A DNA stretch of 64,000 bases from NCBI RefSeq assembly GCF_009389715.1, contig NC_052399.1, forward strand, positions 9,054,585-9,118,584, written 5' to 3'. Position 1 is the first letter of the stretch. Each line of letters starts with the position of its first letter. Under the pieces are notes generated by a model. That model was not told the DNA's origin and ran no database searches. It saw only the letters and a program-made list of their open reading frames with translations. Of this stretch, positions 38,343-48,810 are shown in pieces. A program made the position numbers and the translations under genes. This stretch comes from Phoenix dactylifera (Eukaryota > Streptophyta > Magnoliopsida > Arecales > Arecaceae).

Positions 38343-40315
38343 TGTTGAGAAAAATAAGATTATGCATGTGTATTATAATATTTTAATAATCACAAAATCA
38401 TTTGCTTCAAATATTGCATATTATGTATGCATTGTATTTAGCTCGATCTTATAAAAAATTGTTTAAGTTGCTTGGGCTTAATAATCTTATAATTTGGATT
38501 AATCTATAGTATTAGTCAACCTGCCAACTAATGAGATTCGGTCAATCCATTAAAGTAAATATGCTCCAATATACTATGACTTTCATTTGATTGATTTAAT
38601 GTATGCTCTTAGAGTCAAGAGATTAATCAAAAAAATCAATGACTATGATTAAATTAGGATTGTCTCTAATGATTTTCGTCCAATATAAAATATGGCAACA
38701 AATCATGCATATACTTGAGCACATATGAAGCACACGTGCAATTCTATTTTTGGTAAGTTTCTTAAAGACGTGCTCTCTGTATTTTAGACATTTGACTAAC
38801 CAAATGATTTCAAAAAATTATAAACTTTATATCATTGAAAAGCTAATGAAATAAGCTTTTCAACGGTATCAATATTGATAGAGTTTGAATGAAAATCAAA
38901 TATAAAATAATAAGATCTTTGTACACTGCTAGTTTTAAATCTGATTTTTGCAAACTTTAAAATTATGCTCTCATATCTTATTTTTATGTCATCATATTAT
39001 TATAAATTATATTAACTAACATTTATTTGTTAAGTGTGTGTATTCTCCCATTTACAGCCCTACCTAAAGGTTATTTAGGATTAATATTTCAAATAGTCCA
39101 CTAGTTATACCTAATTTTGCCATGTGTGCAAATTCTAAGTAATTTTGATTTTATTTATCAAATCTCTCTAAATGGAGTGTAAGAGAACTTTAGAAAAGTA
39201 TATTTGCTGATTGAAGAAAAAGAAACTTCCTCCATATATTCTATCGAGAGCATGAATAACACAAGCAAATCAACCAAATTAAGCTTGAATGGTCTAGATG
39301 ATGCAATGTGTGCAAAATCTAAATGATTTTGATTTTATTTATCAAATCTCTCTAAATGGAGTGTAAGAGAACATTGGAAAAGTATATTTGCTGATTAAAG
39401 AGAAAGAAATTTCGTCTATTCCATCAAGAGCATGAATAAGATAAGCAAATCAACCAAATCAAGCTTAAATGGTCTAGATGATGCCATGTGTCATCCTAGT
39501 CATGTTGAAAAATCATCTTGTCACAAGAAGGGGACGTCCAAGCCATATGTTAAAGCATGTCAACCACACTCAAACATGTGCAAAATTCATGTCAATTCAT
39601 GAAAAGCAAGATCAATTTGAGCATATGTTGATTGAAGAAATCAAACCAATCAAGCCAATCATGCCTTATGGTTGAAGATTGATGGGAATCAAGCCTTAAA
39701 TGCCCTCCAACGTCTCTTGCCCTCTCAAGCCTATAAATAGAGACCTTTGATGAAGTCTCAATACACACCACTTTGCCAAAACATCCCTTTCTCAACCAAG
39801 TTCTCATCTTTTCTCATAGTGCTCTCATATTACTTCTATTGTGCTCTTATTTTATTATTGTGAGAGAATTGTATAGTAAGCTTATTTGTATTAGATTTGT
39901 GCGAATCAAAGTTTGTAATTGTGAGAACAAGCTTGTGAGGTATCAAGCTTGTGAACTTTATATTCAATCTAATAAAGTACTAGATTGGAGAGTGTAACTT
40001 GGTAGTTTTTAAGTTGTGGTGCTGTTGCAAGTGGGTGGTCTCCAACTTGGATGTTGTAAGAAGTTTTACAACTAGTAGAACCTCAAGGTGTGATTGTCTT
40101 TGGGAGAAGGTGGATGTAGGCAAGGGTTTGGCGAACCACCTCATAATATTGGCTTCATCTCTTTATCCCTATCTCTCTTTACTTATGTTTATATATCTTA
40201 TTTAGTTGGCTTGATTACTGAGATTTACTATTATTGTAATTGTTTAGTATTTATTTTAATTTGCCATTATTTTTATAGACACCTAATTCACCCTTCCTCT
40301 TAGGTGTTGATTTCA
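38343..40315 (+). repeat. 3' LTR of copia fossil 2
   Basis: Direct repeat with 33249-35220. It carries the same internal duplication (about 39121-39300 and 39301-39480), so that duplication predates the insertion. Confidence 0.9.
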
Positions 40316-41868
40316 CTGCACACATAAAACAAGTTCATCCTAACACGTGGCAAAGGAAAATGGTAGTCTACCATGAAAATTAGTAAAATAAACAAAGGGT
40401 TGTTGAGCTTAGAGTTGCCAAGCTTGTATTAGCAGATCCAGGCAACTTTTTGTTTCCACATAAAGTGACACCGTGGCATTTTCTTTGCATAATATTTACA
40501 ATAATATCAAAATATCAATTATTGATATATTACAACATCAAGGTGAGAATATATCTATATATATGGTCTGGGTATTATTTGCTTATATGAGGAAATATCT
40601 TTTTTCAGCTAAACCAATTCAAGTTAAGGAATCCTTAAATGTGTCCAAGTTATTGTCATTTTTTTTCACAAATAAGATTTTTATGTACAAATTTTCATGC
40701 TTTCCATGTTGATATCAATGATGATTTTGGATATCTCGATATTTTTGTGGTGTTTATCGTTCTTGTATGCACTCTTTCTGGTTGCATGGAGACTAATCTT
40801 CAATCTTGTAGTATTTACATCCACCAACAATTCTTTTTTTTTTTTTGCAAACATGAACCTTTTTATCTAATTCCTAATTATAAATACATATTGGCCAAGA
40901 ATATATGGAGGATACTCAAAATTTTAAATAAAATTAGTTTAATGAGTCGATTAAATAATATAAAAATTTACTTTCTGTGACTATTTATATTCTTGAACTA
41001 TGTTTGGTTACTGAAATGAGTGCTAGAATGGAAATAAAATTTTCAATTTCGATCCTATCCCGATGTCTGGTAGGGTAAGAATCAATAAAATCATATTTTG
41101 TTTGAAATCATCATTTCTTCAATTGAAAGAGCGATGATTCTACTATTAAATAGAAGGAATAATCATTCCAATGAGAATAGAAATAAAAATATTTTTAGAA
41201 AATAAAGCGATTCGTAACACTTGTAGTGCTAGCAAAATAATATATTTGTGTGAATTAATTATTAATTTCCATGATACGAAATAAAAATAATATTGCAATC
41301 AATATCTTGATTAAAATATTATTTTATTAGAAAAAACAAAAATATCATGTCGCATGCTTTACAATAATTCATGAATTGTTAGACAAAAGTATACTATGTA
41401 TTATGCTAGCAAATGGGCATTGCATAGCACATCTTAAACCAATATATAGATATAAATATAAATAGTATTGAATAGAAAATAAAACTATATTAGATAAATA
41501 TAAAAATCAATTTAAAATGATAAAAATGGAGTCATATAATAAATATGTTGGAAAAATAAAGTGATATCATAACCCATTAAAATACCAAAGAATATAAAAT
41601 ATGAGTACAAAAGGAAAAGCATAAAAATCAATAAATAAAACTAATATAAAATTGATTACATCTGAATAGTAATATTTCATATTAGAATTTAATTATTTTG
41701 TTCATGTACGAGATGCATTCAAACAATAGAATAGGAATCATGATTTATATTTCCCACCTTCCATTTTGGTTCCGTTCCCATCGTACATTATTTTTACAAA
41801 CTAAAAGTAACATTAAATCCTATCCTAGCAATGCATAACCAATGGACCCATGGCCATTCCGCTCTCCA
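40316..41868. other. AT-rich spacer with a possible MITE
   Basis: No gene recognised. Between about 41000 and 41810, opposite-facing words (ATGAGTGCTAGAATGGAAAT on the left; TTTCCCACCTTCCATTTTGG on the right) suggest an old foldback element. Target duplication not found. Confidence 0.35.
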
Positions 41869-42290
41869 TGACTACTTGCACGGGCATATAATTAGTTCCA
41901 TATTGATTTTTCACTCCATAGATTTTGGATGCTTATATAAAATTAAAAAAATTAAATACTATTTTTCGACTAACCATTTTGGATGAGATCTTGAATTGTT
42001 ATAAATAGTATTATAGTAAACTCAGCCTATAATCTATGAAGACTAAGAGATACTACAGCACGAATTCATTGAGACTGACCATGAGTCGATAATGGTACTT
42101 ATAATTAGATTTGAATGGATTTGAATTCTTAGCCTGACGAGCAAGTTAGGGCTTAAACGAAAGAGTATGTGACGACCCGTACGGATGTATTTAGTCTCAT
42201 ATTGATTATTAATTAAATAAATTTTAAATATTTATATAAAATTAAAAAAAATTAAATAATATTTTTACGTCAGCCATTTTGGATAAGAAC
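41869..42290 (+). mobile_element. TRIM fossil, older copy
   Basis: The same order as the TRIM at 52030-52463: an LTR-like block (TGACTACTTGCACGGGC, with GTTCCATATTGATT, and ending GAATTGTTATA), a short internal block (GGATTTGAATTCTTAGCCTGACGAG) and a second LTR-like block starting TGTGACGACCCGTACGG at 42168. It is much more diverged than the 52-kb copy and its right end is indistinct. It sits just upstream of the group A bZIP promoter. Confidence 0.75.
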
Positions 42291-42494
42291 AGCGAGACAA
42301 TGATATCGCTCCGCACTCCATGCGCCGAAAAAACGGCGCGATCCGTGAGACCACCAACGCAAAGGCCGCACCGCTCGGAGGCTTAACTGCCTACGCACTG
42401 AAAAATCCAATCAACTAGAGCTCCGGTTCCTACTGAAGCGAAACGGCCCCCATCTCTCTCCTCCTATTTCTCTTCCTCTCTCCTTCTTCCCATG

Positions 42495-42502
42495 CTATAT
42501 AA
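42495..42502 (+). promoter_or_regulatory. TATA box of the group A bZIP gene
   Basis: CTATATAAT, followed within 30-40 bp by a CT-rich stretch typical of plant transcription starts. A leader intron ending at the acceptor TTTCAG (43209) is likely, since 42600-43200 is AT/T-rich and has no coding features. Confidence 0.5.
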
Positions 42503-43230
42503 TCTCCTCTTCCTCCGCCTTTTTGAATCAAATCGCCACCCCATTTGTTCGCAATCTCTCTTCTCCGCATTTGTTGGGGCATGCTTTGGAGGTCGGTCGC
42601 AGTGTTGATCATGCTAGCTTTTGTTTTTTTTAAAATAAAAAAAAAATCCTTACTCAATTTAGAATTCCATTCTTATTGTCCATGGATTTCTGAGTCTGGT
42701 TTTATTTTTGTTTTTGCTTTAGATTGTAAATGTGATTCCTTTGCCATTCTATTGCATGGTGAAGTGTCCAAGCAATATGGAATATCTGCAATTCAGATTT
42801 GATCTTTGATTTTTCATTGATTCTCTGTTTTTGAATATTTTGTTTTTTAGTTATATTTTTGTTATTTTCTTAAAAATTTCGGCTTTTTATTTTGTTTTTT
42901 CCCCAATGTTGGATAGATAGTCTGCATTTCCAAATTCTCATATCCTCCGGATTGAAATTCTGGGAGTCTTTGCATGTGATTTTTATAATTGATTCAACAG
43001 ATTTATATTCAGTTAACGTGAACTAAGCTTCTTGCCATCTTGTACAGTCCTTCTTGTTCTTGATATACATAGATGTGGGGTTCCATCGAACACTTTGGAT
43101 TTGTACTTTGAGTCGAATCAATTCGTACAATGCATGCAAAGTGTTTGATTCGTTGGGAAGAATCATATCCTGTAAAGTTGAAACTAAGTTAAGAAAATTT
43201 GAATTTCAGATACTAAAGTTTTAGTGGTGA

Positions 43231-43685
43231 ATGGGGCTCAGAACCATGGTTTCCCCCAATGGAGGTCAAGGACTTCAATGCCCACCCCCTTTCTTGAAGC
43301 AAGGTTCAGTGTACAACCTCACCCTTGATGAGGTTCCATGCCACCTTCCAGAACTTGGTGAGCCATTGAATGCTATGAACTTAGACCAGCCGTTGAATTC
43401 AGTTATGACAATGGAGCAGCAGATTCATGCCCCATCTTCGTCGTCGCTGTCGTCCACCAGCATTCCCCGACTTCTGCCTCGAAATTATAACATGAACTTT
43501 ATTCTTTGCAACACGAATGTTGATGGGGCATGGCAAGAGATCATCCAACAACAAGAGCAAGGCAGTGCCGAGGGTCCTGCAACAATTGGAGAGACTACAC
43601 TTGAGGACTCGCAGGCTTTGTTTTCAGTTGATTCACTACAGCAAGACGAGTGGCTGCCATACCAATTGGCTTCTGCTCAACAGCA

Positions 43686-43720
<35 letters not shown>

Positions 43721-46094
43721 TGGATGTACTTGGCTCAGGCTTGTCAGTATTAGGGAATTCAGTATCTAATGCAGGGTTCAATGAGAACCAACAAATGGGG
43801 CTTCCAATGGGGTCGATGATGATGGCGAGACCTACCTCATCGGATTCGCAAACAGCTACAGAGGCGTATGGGCCTGATGAGATCGTTGATAGGAATATTG
43901 AGAGGAGGCAGAAGAGGATGATAAAAAATCGAGAGTCAGCAGCCAGGTCAAGAGCAAGGAAACAGGTGAGCTTCCTCTGGAATGAACATAAGATGTTGTG
44001 TTCCTTGGATTGATGGAATCATGATTCTTTTGTGTTTTCCTTATGGATTGATTGCAGGCTTATCTACACCAGTTAGAAGAAGAGGTGAGGCAATTGAGTA
44101 ACACAATTAAGCGGCTCAAGAAGCAGAAGGTATGGAAGCTAATGAACTCCAACTATGGCTTTTTGGAAGATTTTGGGATTTCATGAACTTTCATGCATTA
44201 TATTGGTAAACCTCACCATTTAGCCAATATCAAGATAGAAATTATTGTTATACTACCATAGGAATAGGCATAATTATTCGGTGATAATGACCTAATATCA
44301 ACCAACATCATATTGCTCACAATGGCAGAGATTGATATGTACAAGTATTACCCTAGGGACCATTCATCTGCATTAGTCCTTATTCCTTAACCTTTCAGAT
44401 GCTTCCTCATTTCTTAATTGAACTTATGCTCATTATAGGTAGTACATGTATTGCATAAATGCCTTCGAAGATCATAATGCCTCATTTCCGATCATAGTAG
44501 TCGTGCATGAAGGGCAAATACCCATTCTAGCATTTTGGCCATTTAGAATGACTTCCATTTCTCCCTTTTTGAGTGACTGATCCAAATATGGTACCACATC
44601 CCATAAGGAATGATTTGAGTTCCGCTTAGGCAAAGGACTTGAAAGATTACTGGTAATGTGTGTGTGTGTGTGTGTAATCAACCCATAAGGAATAATTTGA
44701 GTACCGTACTGGTTCGGTACTTATACTTTGTACGGATGGCGTACTGATACTTGGTACGCCAAAAAATTTTCGTACCATACCAACACTGTGTTACAGTGTT
44801 ATTATGGCACCAGTACGTGGTCTAGTACTGAGACGGTAAACTTTAGGTAGAACACTTCATTATCTTCTACTTAGTATTCAAATTGTATGGTTAGTTCTTG
44901 AAAGGGGGGGAAATAGAATTGCTTTCCTTCCTTGGAAAATTACGGAGGCTTTATGTAAAATATTGAGTTTTCTATTGCTAAACATGTTATAATCAACACT
45001 TCCCTTTAGATAACAAAGAAAATATACATATTGCAACCCTTCACTCTAAGGGACAAGGTTATGGAGACAAAGATGACCGCTTGTGTCGTGATATAACTTT
45101 GAAAACTGATGGGTCTCGAAATCGGCCACAACTTATACGAAGGGCCGGTTAACCAAAGCTCGCCACGAAACCTTTGGATCACCGATTAAAGCTCACCATG
45201 TGGCAAGTCCAGAAGTGCGCAGCTGATTTTAAATTTCAAAGACTCCCTACAGCTGGCGACATCTTGGTCAAAATCTTAAATGACCTCTAGGATCCCACCA
45301 GCCAAATGGGCTGGACGCGATCCGTGTGCGAAACACCCGCGCCTGATTCTCGGAACATGTCGGAGCCTGCCAATCCCGACCGGCCCACGTGCTCTAATTT
45401 TGGGGCGACAGACTCGCACCTTCGCCTATACAATCCAATCCCGAGGGACCTTCTAGATAAGTGCTTGCATGCCCTGATAGACCACTGAAAACCTCCTCTT
45501 TTTTCTAGGCATCATCCTGACTTAGGCATTGAAGAGTCCCCCACTGGTCACACTCCGACAAGAGGCCTTCTTTGTCTTTACTTAATGCAAGTTGGAGCTT
45601 GACCACAGGCTCGGGCCTGACGACAGCTCTCCATTCCAATTGCAGCCTTGCATAATCCGAATAGCTCGTCGTCATGCGCTCCAGCATCTGCAGATTCTCA
45701 GTGGCAACAAAAATTAATTTGTGCACAAATTACTTAGCGGCACCATTATGATTTGCTTACGATTTTTTTTTTTTCTTGTTCTCGTTAGTCATCTTTAAGA
45801 AGAACTTGAATTGCTGCTTTTTTATGCATTTCTTCGCATATTTGATTCAGCTGCTCTTTGTTAGTCTTCCTGAAATATTAATGGTGATTGTCTTGCGTAA
45901 TCTAGTATTGTATATTTTTTTTCCCTGGTGAACATAATCTCATTAGGAAGGAAGACTATTTGAAGAACTTTTCTAAAAGAATTAAATGTTTCTACTTCTT
46001 TTCTTTTTTACAGGAAGAAGAGATGCTATTGCGTTCAAGTACACCTTTAGAGCCAAGATACCAACTACGGCGAACTAGCTCTGCACCAGTCTAA
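43231..46094 (+). CDS. Group A bZIP transcription factor (ABI5/AREB/FD-like)
   Basis: Three coding exons, 43231-43965, 44058-44129 and 46014-46094, total 888 bp, or 295 aa, with GT-AG introns. Residues 21-36 (FLKQGSVYNLTLDEVP) match the C1 motif of ABA-related bZIPs, which is a kinase site in relatives. GETTLEDSQALFSV resembles C3. A run of about 13 Gln lies mid-protein. The basic region is ERRQKRMIKNRESAARSRARKQ with the exon break right after it, as in this family; the zipper continues AYLHQLEEEVRQLSNTIKRL. The C-terminus LRRTSSAPV is a 14-3-3-binding (SAP/C4) motif, as in FD and AREB proteins. Such factors bind ACGT cores (ABRE), acting in ABA responses, or in flowering with FT and 14-3-3. 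Met6 has a better start context (ACCATGG) than Met1. The last intron holds repeats. Orthology within group A is unsettled. Confidence 0.93.
43674..43719 (+). repeat. CAG/CAA repeat encoding polyglutamine
   Basis: CAACAGCAGCAACAG followed by about nine CAG codons in frame within the bZIP coding exon. Length polymorphism is likely. Confidence 0.95.
44657..44676. repeat. (GT)n microsatellite
   Basis: About ten GT units in intron 2 of the group A bZIP gene, just left of a GTACCG-type repeat. Confidence 0.9.
44698..44840. repeat. GTACCG-type self-complementary repeat
   Basis: TACCGTACTGGTTCGGTAC, GGCGTACTGATACTTGGTACG, CGTACCATACCAACAC and CACCAGTACGTGG recall the TGA-intron repeat at 16596-16809. 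Confidence 0.65.
45060..45760. repeat. Unclassified GC-richer insertion in bZIP intron 2
   Basis: GC content rises sharply over about 45090-45700 against an AT-rich intron. It includes CAGGCTCGGGCCTGACG and CCCCCACTGGTCACACTCC. No coding domain recognised. A degenerate transposon is likely; the family is unknown. Confidence 0.35.
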
Positions 46095-46337
46095 AGCATG
46101 TTCCACTTGTTTTGCTTCTGTGGTCCAACGTGCACCAATTTTGACAAGGGTTTCATTTTTGTTTCTCAGGACGTTCTTTTAGATTAAGCAATTTTGATTC
46201 GCTTCAAATAACTCGGTTTTATGTAAATATATCCTCGATTGAGTTTCAAAAAGGAATAAAAACAAATAAACGGAGAGGGAAAGAAAGGGGTTCAAGTCAA
46301 AATCATTGAGGTTGGTCATCAACCAGGAAAGTAGCCA

Positions 46338-46735
46338 AGCAGCTGAGAGCTGCCTGAGCGGGTCTTCGACACGCTCAGCTTGTGTTCTCAGCTAGTTCAG
46401 TCATTTTGGAGAGTGACTCGGCTACGGTTATTAGTTTGATCCAGGGAGGTCAGAGGGTCGGTGCTGCCGACCATCCCTTGATCCGTGATATCTGGATGAT
46501 GATGAGGGACAGAGAGGTGGTCCAGGCGAAGCATGTGTTTAGAGAAGCCAATGAGGCTGCGGATTAGGTAGCCACGTGTGTGGCTAACCATGCCAGTAGT
46601 ACCCTATGGGCAGGGGATGGGGAGCTGCCTCGGAAGCTCCGTGATATTTTGTTTTCCAATTTTATTGGGTGCATCCGTACACGTGTTGTATAGATCACTC
46701 GGTCCAAAGCAAAAAAAAAAAAAAAAAAAAAAAAA
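46338..46735 (+). mobile_element. LINE 3' end (RNase H domain plus poly(A))
   Basis: From about 46338 the plus strand encodes the RNase H-type tail of a plant L1 ORF2: VILESDSATVISLIQGG, HPLIRDIWMMM, AKHVFREANEAAD. In-frame TGA (before AGLRHAQ) and TAG (after NEAAD, in place of the usual Trp codon) interrupt it. A pure A run (46710-46734) follows about 130 bp after the end of the domain. It is 5'-truncated, as usual for LINEs, and lies immediately downstream of the group A bZIP 3' UTR. Confidence 0.85.
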
Positions 46736-46800
46736 GAGAGAGAGAGAGAGAGAGAATAAGAGGAAGAAGAAAAAGAAAAAAAAAAAAAAAAAAGGAGAGT
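46710..46800. repeat. Poly(A), (GA)n and A/G-rich tract
   Basis: A25, then about ten GA units, then AAGAAGAAAAAGAAAA and A19. Probably the LINE tail expanded into a microsatellite. Confidence 0.9.
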
Positions 46801-47602
46801 TAATGCCCGGGAGGGGGGGATTAAAACTGGAAAAGTTGATGGCCCGATCTTTGTCAGTTGGATTCCACCAAGCGAACCAGCTGACAGCAGCCTGGTACCA
46901 CACAACGGATTGGTTTTTCCTCATGGGTTCTGATCGGGTCTCAAAAATTTCTAGAGCTTCTTTTTCCGACAAGGTGTTGCGAAGCAAAGAGGCAACCAAA
47001 AGAGTCCTCAAGTCTGCCTTAATTTTCTCTTCGCATTTTGTTCTCCCCAACTCGACCAAGGAGGTATAATATCAAAAGACTATGTCTAACTCTCGAACCA
47101 TCCGGCAGCACCCTCCACATATGGCTAGCAAACCGTCATTTGTAAAATAAATTGTAATAAGTTAGGAGCTCACCTAAAAATACTAGTTAGAAAGTATAAG
47201 TATCTGCATGAATCCTCACACAAATGATGCGCAGCCTTATCAACAAAGAACATGTAGAGGATCGACTTGGATGTTTCTTCTCCCCATATTGTCACTCAAT
47301 GAGCACCCTCTTTTTGGATAGAATCTCTCAGAAAATTTTGACCTTTAGAGGGACTTGCAAAGAGTACCCCCATGGTTTAGGAAACAATAGGTGGATTTCA
47401 AAAATAACTGGCCATCCTTGTTGGATCTCTAAGGTGATCGATCCAACTGATTGGAAATTTGGTAATATCTGATTAAATTATAGAGGGAGCAAAGACAATA
47501 CCGGGTGTCGTACTAGTACCACTCTATAACTATATCTCATGCACTATATATCGGTATCGAACTAATAAAGTATGGTACGCTCCATGCCATTCTAATCAGT
47601 AC
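46800..47602. other. Unassigned spacer left of the hAT element
   Basis: No gene recognised. The last 100 bp (47500-47602) contains GTACTAGTACC, TATCGGTATCG and AGTATGGTACGC, a decayed GTACCG-type repeat. The hAT element is inserted at the right edge of this repeat, since the word AATATAGC continues into GCATACCATG after the element. Confidence 0.45.
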
Positions 47603-47610
47603 AATATAGC

Positions 47611-47734
47611 TAGGTCTGTTAATGAGCCGAGCTGCTCGGGCTCGGCTCGGGCCTGGCTCGGTAAAAGCCCGGCTCGGGCTCGACTCGTTAGTCAAACGAG
47701 CCCGAGCCCGAGCCCAACATAAGGCCCGTTTACA

Positions 47735-47771
<37 letters not shown>

Positions 47772-47785
47772 AGCTCACGAGCCCA
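47611..47785. repeat. hAT left terminal and subterminal repeats
   Basis: The terminal inverted repeat is followed by GCTCGGGCTCGGCTCGGGC words, then their complements as (GAGCCC)n ending near 47785. The block can fold on itself. Confidence 0.85.
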
Positions 47786-47799
47786 AACGAGCTCTAGTC

Positions 47800-48510
47800 T
47801 CCCAGTCGGCCAGCGGCCCAGCCCAAAGGAGCTCTAGTCTGAATTGTGAAGTCTCCCAGCCGGCCGGCCAGGCCCAGCCCAGCCCCCTCCCAATTGACCA
47901 TTTGCCCAGGCCCCACCGCAGCACCGCCCCAGGTGGCCAGTTGCCCTAGTCTCCCACTCCCAGCCCTCTTCCGAATCCCGATCAGTCGATCCCCTTCCCC
48001 GACTTGCTGCGGCGTAGCTCCTTCTCCATTTTGCGGCCAATCCTCCACCTCCAAGGCTCCAACCAGCTCTGTTGGTCTGCCCCCGTTGCCTTCAAAGGAC
48101 CAACAAGCCGTGAAGGTGAAGCACTTCGGTAGTTCGAACGCTGAAGCCCCTCTGCCTCCTCCTTTCACCACCGCCCGACGCCCCCCGACCCCGCCGCGTT
48201 CCGCCTCCCTTCGCCCGCACGCTGCGCCGCTGGCCATGAAGCCCGACTCCACAGACAGCACCACCGAAACCCCCCACACCCTTCAAACCCCCCTTCACCC
48301 CTGCCTCCCTCCAAAGCCCTCTCGCCCTCCAAACCCCTCCGGCCCTCCCTCTCCTCCGAACCCCTCACCCCTTCCCCTCCAAACCCCCACACCACACTAC
48401 AAGACCCATCTGGACCTCGACAACTTGACCCCTTGACTTGCTCCTCCCGGACCTTCCCCAACCCCCGACCCCGACTTGCTGCGGCGCTGACCTCTGACCC
48501 CGACTTGCTG
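47800..48510 (+). other. GC-rich leader of the hAT element
   Basis: Very C-rich (many CCCC and CCTCC runs), with long open frames on both strands that look like low-complexity by-products. The word CCCGACTTGCTG occurs three times (about 47999, 48470, 48499), so part is duplicated. It ends at a good splice donor (GCTG|GTGAGT, 48511). It may be promoter/5' UTR, or captured host DNA whose source I cannot name. Confidence 0.5.
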
Positions 48511-48810
48511 GTGAGTTCCTTCTTCTTTCCTCAACGTCCATCATCTCTTTGCTCATCACTCCTCAGCTCCTCTATTGTTTTGAGTTTTTCCATCATTTCT
48601 CTTTCTTTTATTTATTGTTTCTGTTATTATTGTTATTATTATTTCTTTATCAAAACATGTTTGGGAGGAGGGCTGAATGTTAAGCTTTCAAGTGTTTAAA
48701 TTAATTGGCGTCTAAATTTGATTGGTTTTGTTTTATCCTTGACTAGGTTTTGTATGGCAAGCTTATGTACTAAATATGTAATTTGATTGGTTGTTTATAT
48801 TTTTCAAGAA

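Larger units (their letters stand above)
33249..40315 (+). mobile_element. Ty1-copia retrotransposon fossil 2 (SIRE/Maximus-like, long LTRs)
   Basis: Direct LTRs of about 1,972 bp (33249-35220 and 38343-40315) begin TGT(C/T)GAGAAAAATA and end GATTTCA or AATTTCA. The left LTR is followed by a primer site for initiator tRNA-Met (TTGGTATCGGAGC, 35222-35234). A purine tract (AAAGGGGGAG) precedes the right LTR. Internal parts: a gag with a CCHC zinc knuckle (CYGCNKAGHIKSEC, within 35358-36629), a second zinc-knuckle/protease region (about 36700-36990), an integrase part (about 37060-37410) and an RNase H tail (about 37520-37780). It is a broken, reduced copy with several breaks. The LTRs differ by about 3-5% in stretches compared by eye, suggesting an insertion a few million years old. 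No matching target duplication was found. Confidence 0.92.

Noticed and set aside
33249-40315. Target duplication for copia fossil 2
   Set aside because: Flanking 5-mers TTGTG and CTGCA do not match, so none is claimed.
46564-47069. Frames across the poly(A)/GA tract
   Set aside because: They depend on Lys/Phe/Arg-Glu runs from simple repeats.
47622-48461. Several long open frames on both strands
   Set aside because: Pro/Ser/Arg/Gly-rich products of a C-rich block and of GAGCCC repeats; open on both strands, so composition explains them.
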